DNA of 64,000 bases from Arthrobacter sp. H35-D1 (GTDB taxonomy: Bacteria > Actinomycetota > Actinomycetes > Actinomycetales > Micrococcaceae), in contig NZ_JASISP010000003.1 in assembly GCF_030063185.1 (NCBI RefSeq), forward strand, positions 201,124 to 265,123. Reading direction: 5' to 3'. This document shows, piece by piece, positions 9,217-17,862 of this stretch. How positions within the stretch are numbered: position 1 is the stretch's first letter; each line of letters opens with the position of its first letter. The notes beneath the pieces are model-generated. The model saw only the letters and a list, made by a program, of their open reading frames with translations. It was not told the origin of the DNA and did no database searches. Made by a program: the position numbers and the translations under genes.

Positions 9217-10632
9217 TTGGCTAACTCGAGCGTTGCCCGCCCATTCCGCGTTGCCATCATTGGTTCCGGCCCGGCGGGCATCTATGCAGCAGACATACTG
9301 ACGAAGTCCCAGGAAGTTGCCGACGGCGAGGTTCAAGTCAGCATTGACATCTTCGAGTCCCAGCCGGCACCCTATGGCCTGATCCGCTATGGCGTGGCAC
9401 CTGACCATCCGCGGATCAAGGGGATCATGAATGCCCTTCACAAGGTGCTGGACCGCGGCGATATCCGCTTCTTTGGCAATGTCACCTATGGACGGGACCT
9501 CGCCCTCGCCGAGCTCCGTTCCTTCTACGACGCCGTCATCTTTGCCACGGGTGCCACGAAGGACGCAGAGCTGAATATTCCCGGCATCGAGCTTGACGGG
9601 TCCTACGGCGGCGCCGACTTTGTCTCTTGGTATGACGGTCACCCGGACGTTGCCCGGGAATGGCCGCTGCACGCCAAGGAAGTCGCCGTCATCGGCAACG
9701 GAAACGTGGCGCTGGATGTGGCTCGCGTATTGTCCAAGCATGCAGACGACCTGTTGACGACCGAGATTCCGGACAACGTCTATGCGGGCCTGAAGTCCTC
9801 GCCGGTGACCGATGTGCACATTTTTGGCCGCCGCGGCCCCGCGCAGGTCAAGTTCACGCCGCTTGAATTGCGGGAATTAAGCCAGTCGCGCGATGTGGAC
9901 ATCGTGCTGTACGAAGAGGACTTCGACTTTGACGAGGCCTCGGATGCTGCCATGAAAAGCAACAATCAGGTCAAGATCATGGTCAAGACGCTCACCAACT
10001 GGCTGGTGGAAGAGCACGAGGAAGGCAGGGTTGCGGCATCACGCCGCCTCCACCTGCATTTCCTCCACACACCGGTGGAAATTGCCGGGACCGACGGTCA
10101 CGTCTCAGGCATCCGCTTTGAACGCAATGAACTTGACGGCACCGGCAATGCGCGCGGCACCGGCGAGTTCATCGACTATCCAGTCCAGGCTGTCTACCGT
10201 GCTGTCGGCTATTTGGGCTCCGAGCTGCCAGAAGTACACTTTGATGCCCGCCGAGGTGTCATCCCGAACGACGGCGGACGCGTGCTGGGGGTCGATGGCA
10301 CCCAAGTGGCGGGCCTCTATGCGACTGGCTGGATCAAGCGTGGACCGGTTGGTTTGATTGGAAGCACCAAGGGGGATGCGTTGGAAACCATCGGCTGCCT
10401 GCTCGAGGACAGGCTCAGCCTGCCCATTGCGGAGCATCCGGGCGAAGAGGAAATCCTTGAGCTGTTGGAATCCCGTGGCATTGAATTCACCACCTGGGAA
10501 GGGTGGAACAAACTCGATGCCCATGAGAAGCACCTGGGTGCCAGCTATGAGCCGCAACCCGGAGTTGAGGTTAGCCGCGAACGCATCAAGATCGTGGAAC
10601 GCGAGCAGATGGTAAACATCTCCAAAAAGTAG
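9217..10632 (+). CDS. fprA: Ferredoxin-NADP+ reductase, FprA type
   Basis: An FAD enzyme moving electrons between NADPH and ferredoxin, related to mycobacterial FprA and adrenodoxin reductase. It shows the FAD Rossmann motif GSGPAG (residues 16-21), the QPAPYGLIRYGVAPDH segment, a second nucleotide site VIGNGNVALDVARVL near residue 155, and the C-terminal GWIKRGPVGLIGSTKGDA segment that closes on NADP. Length 471 is normal. The start is TTG 9217: GGAAGGA at 9202-9208 lies eight bases upstream and the FAD motif follows at the usual distance. It is divergent from rarD. Confidence 0.93.
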   Translation: MANSSVARPFRVAIIGSGPAGIYAADILTKSQEVADGEVQVSIDIFESQPAPYGLIRYGVAPDHPRIKGIMNALHKVLDRGDIRFFGNVTYGRDLALAELRSFYDAVIFATGATKDAELNIPGIELDGSYGGADFVSWYDGHPDVAREWPLHAKEVAVIGNGNVALDVARVLSKHADDLLTTEIPDNVYAGLKSSPVTDVHIFGRRGPAQVKFTPLELRELSQSRDVDIVLYEEDFDFDEASDAAMKSNNQVKIMVKTLTNWLVEEHEEGRVAASRRLHLHFLHTPVEIAGTDGHVSGIRFERNELDGTGNARGTGEFIDYPVQAVYRAVGYLGSELPEVHFDARRGVIPNDGGRVLGVDGTQVAGLYATGWIKRGPVGLIGSTKGDALETIGCLLEDRLSLPIAEHPGEEEILELLESRGIEFTTWEGWNKLDAHEKHLGASYEPQPGVEVSRERIKIVEREQMVNISKK

Positions 10633-10672
10633 CCCCTGCTGCTCGACGAAAAACAACGGATGCCCAGCCTTA

Positions 10673-10935
10673 ATGTGGGAGGCGGCGGGCATTGCCAGCA
10701 CGCAGATTCTCGGCTTTTTGATTCTGCGCTGCAAGCCTCCCAACCTCAAGCTCGGCTTCCGGGTCCCCTTCGGTCCTGTCTTTCCCATTGTGGCGGCACT
10801 ACTGTGCGGCTGCCAGATGTTGAACCTGGGGACACCCGCCCGGGCCCTTTTCGCCGTCTGGCTGGTCCTGGAACTCGTACCTGCGAAAGGAAGAAACTGT
10901 TGGCCTTCCCGAAAAGACACTCGGCAGCATTCACT
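10673..10935 (+). pseudogene. Remnant of an APC-family amino-acid permease C-terminus
   Basis: In the frame of 10673 the translation reads like the end of a basic amino-acid/polyamine APC permease: a hydrophobic stretch, LKLGFRVPFGPVFPIVAALL, MLNL, then FAVWLVL. After 10880 the frame departs. The expected end resembling YGRKKSLLA appears shifted by one base in another frame (ERKKLLAFPKR), so at least one frameshift is present. No start and no upstream helices remain, and fprA ends only 40 bp before it. This is a decayed fragment, about one fifth of a full permease. Confidence 0.7.
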
Positions 10936-10977
10936 GGGATGCGGCCGCAACGTCCCGGACATGCCACGCTTGAGAAC

Positions 10978-11766
10978 ATGACGGTAATAGAAACAGCCCC
11001 CATGACCTTGGCTGAGGTGGCACCGGAATCCGTGCTGCTGGCGGGTGCCGGCCGCGCCATCTTGTTGCAGCTGGCTCACCCCTCCGTGGGTTACGGCGTG
11101 GCGCGGCACTCAAGTTTCGCCGTTGATCCACTCAAACGGTTTCATGGCACGCTGGCCTACATCTATGCGCTGAGCAACGGCACTCCGGGACAACGGAAGA
11201 CGGTGCAGAGGCAGGTTCAGCGAGCCCACCTGCCCGTCAAGGCGACTGCTTCCGGGCAGGTGCCCGCCTACAATGCCGCCGACCCGGAACTGCAATTGTG
11301 GGTGGCTGCCACGCTTTACGAGTCAGCCTGCCAAACATATGACGCCGTGTTCCCGGCCCTAACTGCCTCCGACGCAGAATCCGTGTACCAAAGCTATGCC
11401 GTGCTGGGCACTGCGCTGGGCATGCCTGCCGGTCTTTGGCCCAAAACGCGTGCCGACTTTACGGTGTACTGGGAGCAGCAATTGGGGCGGCTGCAAGTGG
11501 ATGACACAGTCAGGGCGGCGGCGGCCGAACTTCTGGCAGCCACGAATGCCCCGTGGTGGGTGAAAGCGGCCATGCCACTGGCACGGTTCCTGACTGCCGG
11601 CATGCTCCCTCCGCCGGTGCGACAAATGTATGCCCTGCCGTGGTCCCTGCGCAGTGACAAGCTCCTGCAGCTCCTCTTCTCGGCAGCTGCCAAGTTGGTT
11701 CCCCTCACGCCCAAGAAAATGCGCCGCGCCCCCATGTATTTTTATCTCAAGCGCATCCCCGGCTAA
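10978..11766 (+). CDS. Oxygenase MpaB family / DUF2236 protein
   Basis: A 262-residue protein of the DUF2236 (MpaB, latex-clearing-protein-like) family. Support comes from LLAGAGRAILLQLAHPSVGYGVARHS near the N-terminus, a DPLKRFHGTLAYIYAL segment, and the middle LWVAATLYESACQTYDAVF. Family members bind heme through conserved histidines and some are oxygenases; the substrate here is unknown. I start it at ATG 10978 because the open frame further upstream overlaps a decayed permease and has no family similarity. It converges on the DUF2461 gene. Confidence 0.8.
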   Translation: MTVIETAPMTLAEVAPESVLLAGAGRAILLQLAHPSVGYGVARHSSFAVDPLKRFHGTLAYIYALSNGTPGQRKTVQRQVQRAHLPVKATASGQVPAYNAADPELQLWVAATLYESACQTYDAVFPALTASDAESVYQSYAVLGTALGMPAGLWPKTRADFTVYWEQQLGRLQVDDTVRAAAAELLAATNAPWWVKAAMPLARFLTAGMLPPPVRQMYALPWSLRSDKLLQLLFSAAAKLVPLTPKKMRRAPMYFYLKRIPG

Positions 11767-11839
11767 TCACGGCCAACGCATCCACTGGGGCGCCTCTGAC
11801 CGGCCTGCGATGGCAACTGGTCCGGTTGGGGGATGGCGG

Positions 11840-12475
11840 CTACGGGGCGGCATAGCGGAGCACCCAATCAACGAGAGGGCGCAGCATTTCCCATTGCCCG
11901 GAGATCCGCTCGAGCGCCCCAGCCGTATGAAGCCATTCCGGCCGACCCAACCGGGTTGAGGCACTGAGTGTCTTGTGCTTCAAGAGTTCGGCACGGGGGT
12001 GATCCCGGGGAAACTCGCGCGGCACTGTCTTCAATACCCTTCCCTCAACCGTGAAGCCGGCGCCGGCCAGCTCCGTCACGATGCCCGCCAAAGCCTTGCC
12101 GCTCGCTGCGGCATCCACGGCTGCACGATACCGGGAAAGCTGCGCGGGAGGAAAGGAATGGCAGCCGCCGCCCAGCAGCAGCCCAGCGGCATCGATCTGC
12201 AGGTAAAAACCCACCTCCCCATAGTTCGAGGTGAACATGCCTTGAGCGGTTTTGTACGGTTCCTTGGCACGGGAAAAGCGCACATCCCGGTAGGGGCGAA
12301 ACAGCTTGCCGGGCCCAAATTTGCTCGACAAGCCACCTTGGAGGGCCAACAGCGGCTGGCGCACATCGGCGTCGTACGCGTCTTTGTGTTCCAGCCACCA
12401 CGTCTTGTTGTTGTGCTGTTCCAAAGCCGCATAAAACTCAAGGGCCGCTGTCGGAATTCCAGTAAACGTGTTCAT
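11840..12475 (-). CDS. DUF2461 domain-containing protein
   Basis: This 211-residue protein has the DUF2461 hallmarks. It opens with a FYAALEQHNNKTWWLEHK segment, then LFRPYRDVRFSRAKEPYKT, and GFYLQIDAAGLLLGGGCH in the middle. The family is widespread in bacteria, soluble and of unknown biochemical role. It has a clear ATG at 12473-12475 and is divergent from the fur gene, so the two promoters share 12476-12627. Confidence 0.88.
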   Translation of the reverse strand: MNTFTGIPTAALEFYAALEQHNNKTWWLEHKDAYDADVRQPLLALQGGLSSKFGPGKLFRPYRDVRFSRAKEPYKTAQGMFTSNYGEVGFYLQIDAAGLLLGGGCHSFPPAQLSRYRAAVDAAASGKALAGIVTELAGAGFTVEGRVLKTVPREFPRDHPRAELLKHKTLSASTRLGRPEWLHTAGALERISGQWEMLRPLVDWVLRYAAP

Positions 12476-12591
12476 GGTTCGAGCCTAGGGATGCGTCGAA
12501 AATGCTGCCATGGCCGCCACCGCATCTGTGGGCCGGCGGCCATCGTGCACCACCTGTGGAGGAGGGAATGCACCATCTTAGGAGGGCCTAA

Positions 12592-12606
12592 CTGGACTGA
12601 GTCCAG
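12592..12606. promoter_or_regulatory. Candidate FurA operator palindrome
   Basis: CTGGACTGAGTCCAG is a perfect 15-bp palindrome with a central G, 21 bp before the fur-type ATG. FurA/CatR proteins commonly repress their own gene and the following catalase, so this is a good operator candidate. The sequence itself does not match a Fur box that I know. Confidence 0.5.
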
Positions 12607-12627
12607 AAGAAAAGGGATAGTTGACAC

Positions 12628-13095
12628 ATGGTCACCAAACAGCAGTCGGAAGAGATGTTGCGGGCAGTATCACTGCGCGTGACTCGACCCCGCCTCGCCG
12701 TTTTGGAAGCAGTCAGCTCCAATCCACATGCCGATGCCGACACCATTATTGGTGAGGTGCGGAATGACTTGGGCAGTGTTTCCAAACAGGCCGTCTACGA
12801 CGTCTTGGCGGTCCTTGTCGAGTCAAACCTGGTGCATCGCATTGAACCGGCAGGGTCACCGGCACGCTTTGAAACGCGGGTGGGAGACAACCACCACCAC
12901 GTTGTGTGCCGAACCTGTGGGGACATTGCCGATGTCGACTGCGCTGTCGGCCACGCACCATGTTTGCATGCCTCCAACAGCCACGGTTTCAGCATTGATG
13001 AAGCCGAGGTCATCTACTGGGGCACTTGCCCGGACTGTGCAAGCAAGAGACTTCTGAACGAACACGATCTCACGAGTACTAGGAGCGATAAATAA
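12628..13095 (+). CDS. Fur-family peroxide/iron regulator (FurA/CatR type)
   Basis: A 155-residue Fur-family repressor with an N-terminal winged helix ([24 protein letters not shown]) and a metal-binding C-terminal half with HHH at residues 89-91, C94 and C97 (CRTCG), and C134/C137 (CPDC), the structural zinc pair. It ends two bases before katA, so the two are almost certainly co-transcribed. The furA-katA/katG arrangement in actinobacteria makes it a likely sensor of hydrogen peroxide that derepresses catalase. A palindrome lies just upstream. Confidence 0.9.
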   Translation: MVTKQQSEEMLRAVSLRVTRPRLAVLEAVSSNPHADADTIIGEVRNDLGSVSKQAVYDVLAVLVESNLVHRIEPAGSPARFETRVGDNHHHVVCRTCGDIADVDCAVGHAPCLHASNSHGFSIDEAEVIYWGTCPDCASKRLLNEHDLTSTRSDK

Positions 13096-13097
13096 AG

Positions 13098-14567
13098 ATG
13101 ACTATCGAGAACACCGCGCCGCTGACCACAGCCGCAGGCGCGCCAGTTGCCAACAACCAAGACAGCCTCACTGCGGGACCCCGCGGGCCGCTGCTGCTGC
13201 AGGACGTTTGGTTCCTTGAGAAGCTGGCCCACTTCAGCCGCGAGGTCATCCCCGAGCGCCGCATGCACGCCAAGGGCTCAGGTGCCTTCGGAACCTTCAC
13301 CGTCACCAATGACATCTCCAAGTACACCAAGGCGAACATTTTCGCCGAAGTGGGCAAGAAGACGGAAATGTTTGCCCGCTTCTCCACCGTTGCCGGAGAG
13401 CGCGGCGCTGCCGACGCCGAGCGCGACATCCGCGGCTTCTCGCTGAAGTTCTACACCGATGAAGGAAACTGGGACCTGGTGGGCAACAACACCCCCGTGT
13501 TCTTCTTCCGCGATCCGTTGAAGTTCCCGGACCTGAACCGCGCCGTCAAGCGCGACCCGCGCACCAACCTGCGCAGCGCCGAGAACAACTGGGACTTCTG
13601 GACCAACCTGCCCGAGTCCCTGCACCAGGTCACCATTGTCATGTCCGACCGCGGCGTCCCGGCCAGCTACCGCCACATGCACGGCTTCGGCTCACACACC
13701 TTCTCCCTGATCAACGCCGAAGGCGAGCGTTTCTGGGTCAAGTTCCACCACCGCACCCAGCAGGGCATCAAGAACCTGACCGACGCAGAGTCGGCCGCAC
13801 TGGTTGGTTCCGACCGCGAATCCCACCAGCGCGACCTGTTCGACTCGATCGAGAACGGCGACTTCCCCAAGTGGAAGCTCATGGTGCAGATCATGCCCGA
13901 AGCCGACGCAGAGACGTACAAGTACCACCCGTTCGACCTCACCAAGGTCTGGAGCAAGGAAGACTACCCGCTGATCGAGGTTGGCGAGTGGGAACTGAAC
14001 CGCAACGCGGAGAACTACCACGCAGACGTTGAGCAGGCAGCATTTGCGCCGGCCAACGTGGTCCCGGGCATCAGCTTCTCCCCTGACCGCATGCTTCAGG
14101 GCCGCTTGTTCTCCTACGGTGATGCACAGCGCTACCGCCTCGGTGTGAACCACCACCAGATCCCGGTGAACGCGCCGAAGAACCCCACGGCCAACACGTA
14201 CCACCGTGACGGCCAGGGTCGCGTTGACGGCAACCAGGGCCGCACCCCCGGCATCGAGCCGAACTCCTACGGCCGCTGGGCCGAGCAGCCGGCCTACGCC
14301 GATCCGGCACAGGCTATTGGTGCCACAGCTGACCGTTTCAACTTCCGCGAAGATGATGCCAACTACTTTGAGCAGCCCGGCATCCTGTTCCGCGAGAAGA
14401 TGGACGACGCTCAGCGCCAGGTGCTGTTCGAGAACACCGCGCGTGCCATTGACGGTGCCTCCGAGGCCACCGTCGAGCGCCACATCTTCAACTGCACGCA
14501 GGCCGATCCGGCCTACGGCGAAGGTGTTCGCAAGGCCATCGAAGCTTTGCAGGCGTCCAAGGCCTAG
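13098..14567 (+). CDS. katA: Monofunctional heme catalase
   Basis: Decomposes hydrogen peroxide to water and oxygen. The 489-residue length is that of small-subunit clade 3 catalases. Key residues are present: distal His57 in [11 protein letters not shown], Asn130 in [11 protein letters not shown], the heme-proximal Tyr340 in [14 protein letters not shown], and [17 protein letters not shown]. It follows the fur gene by two bases with the same orientation. A strong hairpin ends it. An ankyrin-protein gene lies convergent downstream. Confidence 0.97.
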   Translation: MTIENTAPLTTAAGAPVANNQDSLTAGPRGPLLLQDVWFLEKLAHFSREVIPERRMHAKGSGAFGTFTVTNDISKYTKANIFAEVGKKTEMFARFSTVAGERGAADAERDIRGFSLKFYTDEGNWDLVGNNTPVFFFRDPLKFPDLNRAVKRDPRTNLRSAENNWDFWTNLPESLHQVTIVMSDRGVPASYRHMHGFGSHTFSLINAEGERFWVKFHHRTQQGIKNLTDAESAALVGSDRESHQRDLFDSIENGDFPKWKLMVQIMPEADAETYKYHPFDLTKVWSKEDYPLIEVGEWELNRNAENYHADVEQAAFAPANVVPGISFSPDRMLQGRLFSYGDAQRYRLGVNHHQIPVNAPKNPTANTYHRDGQGRVDGNQGRTPGIEPNSYGRWAEQPAYADPAQAIGATADRFNFREDDANYFEQPGILFREKMDDAQRQVLFENTARAIDGASEATVERHIFNCTQADPAYGEGVRKAIEALQASKA

Positions 14568-14593
14568 TCCCTAGGCAAGTACGACAGCCAAGC

Positions 14594-14646
14594 ACGACGG
14601 CGGCACCCGTCCCACGCGTTCAGCGTGGGCCGGGTGCCGCCGTCGT
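14594..14646 (+). terminator. katA terminator, 23-bp stem
   Basis: The arm 14594-14617 (starting ACGACGGCGGCACCCG) pairs with 14623-14646 around a 5-base loop, with one T/C mismatch. No T-run follows, but the stem is very stable. It probably serves katA and, read backwards, the convergent ankyrin gene. Confidence 0.7.
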
Positions 14647-14663
14647 TATGCCCCGAAACGACA

Positions 14664-14722
14664 TCGAGTTTGCACTTGTTGGCAATGTTTCGTGCGAACA
14701 TTGCCAACAAGTGCAAACTCGA
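14664..14722. repeat. 59-nt palindrome, copy A
   Basis: Perfect 26-bp arms at 14664-14689 and 14697-14722 flank the loop TCGTGCG. Both ends are TCGA and the inner part is GCAATGTT...AACATTGC. Copy B at 31958-32016 has the same length, ends and core but different arm bases that stay complementary. It lies between the katA hairpin and the stop of the ankyrin gene. Confidence 0.9.
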
Positions 14723-14756
14723 ATGTGGTTCAGGGGAGTGGGGCGGAAAGCGGGAA

Positions 14757-15143
14757 CTATCCCAACAGGTGTTCGCGGCCAAACATGGCCGCTGCGGCGC
14801 GGGCGGAGGGGGTGCCGGCGTCGAGATCGGCGCCTGCGGCGATGAGCAGGCCCACCACGGCGTCCTCGCCCTTGAACAAGGCGCCTGCCAGCGGCGACTG
14901 GTCGCGGCCGTTGCGGATGTCGACATTGGCGCCGCGCTCCAACAGCTGGGCCACAGTATCCGTCTGCCCCTTGTACGCGGCAAGCATTAGCAAGGTGTTG
15001 CCTTCGGGATCCAAGACGTCGATCGCCAGCCCGTGGTCGAGAAATTCGGCCAGCTCCGTGCTTTTGCCGTCGCGGGCAAGGTCCATGGCCAGGGCGACGA
15101 CCTTGGCAGTCTGCTCGTCATTGAGGGATGCGTTATTGGTCAT
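14757..15143 (-). CDS. Ankyrin-repeat protein (possible catalase partner)
   Basis: A 128-residue soluble protein with about three ankyrin repeats; DPEGNTLLMLAAYKGQTDTV and NGRDQSPLAGALFKGEDAVV show the consensus. I start it at ATG 15143, since codons further upstream overlap the gene before it and lack ankyrin features. Its ATG overlaps the stop of that gene by four bases, implying an operon. It converges on katA. Ankyrin proteins beside catalase genes are known in Pseudomonas (AnkB) and Campylobacter (Cj1386), where they support catalase activity; the same role here is inference. Confidence 0.85.
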   Translation of the reverse strand: MTNNASLNDEQTAKVVALAMDLARDGKSTELAEFLDHGLAIDVLDPEGNTLLMLAAYKGQTDTVAQLLERGANVDIRNGRDQSPLAGALFKGEDAVVGLLIAAGADLDAGTPSARAAAAMFGREHLLG

Positions 15144-16030
15144 TTCTCCACAATAGGCGATGGCCCGTCGCTTTTGCCGCGCCAGAGTGCCGGCAGCGGC
15201 ACATCCAGCCCGCCGCCCGTCACGAAACCTGCGAGCTGCTGCGGTGCATCGCCGTGCCGGCGGCCGAAAATGTGGAAGGTTGGGGGCGCCGGCGAAGCCC
15301 AGTCGTCGCAGACCCACACCGTCACACCGGCAAAGGCGGGCTGCGCGTGGGTGGCGAGAATGTTCATCCCCTGGGCCAGTTCCAACAGCGCGGACGGATT
15401 GGTTCGCTCAAGGCTTGCAACGGGTTGCCGCGGGACACCGGTCCAGTGCCCGCCGCGGAACGGCATGCCGGGTGCCGGAGTTGCCGGTTCGATGTGGAAG
15501 GCACGGGACTCCCAGCCAACCTGCTGCCCGGGCAACTCTGACATCCCGGACTGCCCGGGTTCGGTGGCTGAAGGCTGTTCGAGTGCGTGGTCCGGGCCAG
15601 TCTGGGTGGTGACAGCGACCCTGCCGCCGTGCCAACGGCGAAGCCGCTCATCGAGTTCTTCGGTGTTTGTCTCCGGGACGCGTTGGTGTGCGGGCAGCGC
15701 AAGGACGGATGCCGCAGTCCGGCTTCCCGGCATCGTGAAGAAGGCGTGCAGTGTGGGGGTGGATGTTTCGGCGGTCGGTTCACCCAGGGCGTCGCCGATG
15801 GGCTGCCAGTTCAATGCACAGTAGAGATGGGCAGCGGTGGCGCCGCCCAACTCGAGCAGGGCACCGCGCAAATGGCCGTAGCAGCGCAGCAGGTCGGCCG
15901 CCGAGTCGGGGCCGAAGGCGAGGGAAGGATCGTTGAGGCGGAGCACAAAGTGGCCTTCGGTCAAGGTCGAGTTGGGGCGGCGAACAGTCCAAAACGTGGA
16001 GGAGCACAGCTGGGTGCGCGGCGTTGGCAT
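15140..16030 (-). CDS. Hypothetical protein overlapping the ankyrin gene
   Basis: A 296-residue protein I cannot assign with confidence. The start (about residues 10-70) contains FWTVRRPNSTLTEGHFVLRLND and an AAHLYCALNWQPIGD segment, and the end contains HAQPAFAGVTVWVCDDW and TFHIFGRRHGD. This loosely recalls HIT/GalT-like nucleotide-binding proteins but without a clean HxHxH triad. No signal peptide or membrane helix is visible. GGGGAAAA precedes ATG 16030. It is translationally coupled to the ankyrin gene through an ATGA overlap. Confidence 0.7.
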   Translation of the reverse strand: MPTPRTQLCSSTFWTVRRPNSTLTEGHFVLRLNDPSLAFGPDSAADLLRCYGHLRGALLELGGATAAHLYCALNWQPIGDALGEPTAETSTPTLHAFFTMPGSRTAASVLALPAHQRVPETNTEELDERLRRWHGGRVAVTTQTGPDHALEQPSATEPGQSGMSELPGQQVGWESRAFHIEPATPAPGMPFRGGHWTGVPRQPVASLERTNPSALLELAQGMNILATHAQPAFAGVTVWVCDDWASPAPPTFHIFGRRHGDAPQQLAGFVTGGGLDVPLPALWRGKSDGPSPIVEK

Positions 16031-16211
16031 CGTATGTTTTTCCCCGATTCATGTTTGCCCAATGAGTCCGTTGCCAGCATAACGGAGAAGAATTCCGCAC
16101 GGAGCGGAAGCTGCCTGCGCCGGGGCGCGCCACCTGCAGGCTTGGCACGGGAACAAGGACTCGAGCAGACACGTTTTAACCTTTGCAAGCAACCGGTGAA
16201 GGGACACGAAA

Positions 16212-17078
16212 GTGCGCAGGCATTACAACGGACTCAAGACAGCAGCACTCTTTGGCGTGTTGTGGGCGGTGCTGCTGGGGATCGGCGCCCTTATTGCGGC
16301 CGGGACCGGCAGTGCTGCGCCGCTGTGGATCTTTGCCGTCCTGGGCGTTGCCACCACGGCGTACGGATATTGGAACAGCGGCAAGATCGCCATCCGATCC
16401 ATGCAGGCCTACCCGGCCACCGAAACACAGGCGCCCGGCCTCTACAGGATCGTGCGTGAGCTCTCCGTCAAGGCGAACCAGCCCATGCCTGCCATTTACA
16501 TCTCACCCACCCAATCGCCCAATGCCTTTGCCACCGGCCGGAACCCCAAAAATGCTGCCGTTTGCTGCACCGAGGGCATCTTGAACATCCTTGATGAGCG
16601 GGAACTGCGCGGGGTGCTGGGGCATGAACTCATGCACGTCTACAACCGGGACATCTTGACCTCCTCCGTGGCGGCTGCCGTGGCCGGCATTATCACATCC
16701 GTGGCCCAAATGATGCTGTTCTTCGGAGGGGACCGCCGCAACGCCAACCCGCTGGCAATGATCGCTATGGCGCTCCTGGCGCCGATGGCTGCGTCCTTGA
16801 TCCAGCTGGCCATCAGCCGCACCCGGGAATACGACGCCGACGAGGATGGCGCCCACCTGAGCGACGACCCCCTGGCCTTGGCCTCGGCACTGCGAAAACT
16901 GGAGCTGGGCGTGCAACGGGCGCCGTTGCCGCAAGATCAAAACCTTGTCAACACCAGCCACTTGATGATCGCCAACCCCTTCAAGAGCGGTGGAGCAGCC
17001 AAGCTTTTTGCCACCCACCCGCCGATGGCGCAGCGCATTGCGCGGCTGGAAAAGATGGCGGGCCGACCGCTAGCCTGA
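16212..17078 (+). CDS. htpX: Membrane zinc metalloprotease HtpX
   Basis: An M48 peptidase of the cytoplasmic membrane that degrades damaged membrane proteins. The zinc motif HELMH (H138, E139, H142) is followed by the usual NRD and by the third ligand region SRTREYDADEDGA. Two N-terminal helices (about residues 8-28 and 33-50) and two central ones flank the catalytic site. The 288-residue length is typical. GTG 16212 has GAAGGGA seven bases upstream. In many bacteria htpX responds to envelope or heat stress; nothing in the sequence shows its control here. Confidence 0.95.
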   Translation: MRRHYNGLKTAALFGVLWAVLLGIGALIAAGTGSAAPLWIFAVLGVATTAYGYWNSGKIAIRSMQAYPATETQAPGLYRIVRELSVKANQPMPAIYISPTQSPNAFATGRNPKNAAVCCTEGILNILDERELRGVLGHELMHVYNRDILTSSVAAAVAGIITSVAQMMLFFGGDRRNANPLAMIAMALLAPMAASLIQLAISRTREYDADEDGAHLSDDPLALASALRKLELGVQRAPLPQDQNLVNTSHLMIANPFKSGGAAKLFATHPPMAQRIARLEKMAGRPLA

Positions 17079-17166
17079 CTGTTCTGTCGAGCGACGTCGG
17101 CCCTTGAAGGCGTCGCCTCCGGGAAACCGACACCCAGCCACCGGCAGAGTAGGACAGAATGGGGAT

Positions 17167-17862
17167 ATGCGACTGATTTTGATTCGGCACGGCCAGACTC
17201 CCAACAATGTCCGCAGTCTCTTGGACACCGCGGTCCCGGGGCCGGGACTGACGCGTTTGGGGGAATTGCAGGCTGCTGCTGTTCCGGGTGCCGTGGCTGA
17301 TCAAAGCATCGAGGCGCTGTATATCTCAAACCTCACGCGCACGGCCCTGACAGCGGCGCCGCTGGCTGCCGAGCGACGCCTTGATCCGGTAGTGCGCGAG
17401 GGACTGCGCGAGATCAGCGCCGGCGAGCTGGAGATGAAAGGGGATGTGCCTTCCATTGAGGCATACCTCGACGCGTTGAAGTCCTGGTTGACAGGCGACC
17501 TGTCGGCCCGGATGCCAGGGGCCGACACCGGATATGAAGTGCTTGAACGCTTTGACGCCGTCGTGGAAGAGGCTGCCGGTGCCCACCAAGCAGTGGCCAT
17601 GGTCAGCCACGGGGCGATGATCCGCTTCTGGGCCGGTCACAGGGGCATAAACATCGACTGGGCCTCCAATAAATACCATGACCTGTCAAACACCGGAATT
17701 GTGGTGCTCGACGGAGAACCCAAGGGCAGCACGGCCCCCGGCGGTTGGCAGATCCAACAGTGGAACGGTGCACCGGCCGGCGGCCTGAGCGGACTGGACG
17801 AGGACGGGCCCACGGCCGAACTGACAACGGAAGCACTAGACGACCGACATGAAAATGGCTAA
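17167..17862 (+). CDS. Histidine phosphatase (phosphoglycerate mutase-like)
   Basis: A 231-residue member of the histidine phosphatase superfamily. The phospho-accepting His8 lies in LIRHGQTPNN, the second pocket arginine in LTRTALTA, and the C-terminal catalytic His in MVSHGAMIRFW. The lid region is not that of a glycolytic mutase, so a phosphatase of unknown substrate is more likely. I start at ATG 17167, directly before the first strand. It overlaps the sensor kinase gene by 14 bp and is probably co-transcribed with it. Confidence 0.88.
   Translation: MRLILIRHGQTPNNVRSLLDTAVPGPGLTRLGELQAAAVPGAVADQSIEALYISNLTRTALTAAPLAAERRLDPVVREGLREISAGELEMKGDVPSIEAYLDALKSWLTGDLSARMPGADTGYEVLERFDAVVEEAAGAHQAVAMVSHGAMIRFWAGHRGINIDWASNKYHDLSNTGIVVLDGEPKGSTAPGGWQIQQWNGAPAGGLSGLDEDGPTAELTTEALDDRHENG

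Noticed and set aside
10660-10977. Longer N-terminus for the MpaB-like protein
   Set aside because: The extra 106 codons overlap a permease remnant in another frame and have no family similarity.
14664-14722. Insertion-sequence end or attachment site
   Set aside because: No transposase or integrase, no target duplication visible, and the element is complete in itself.
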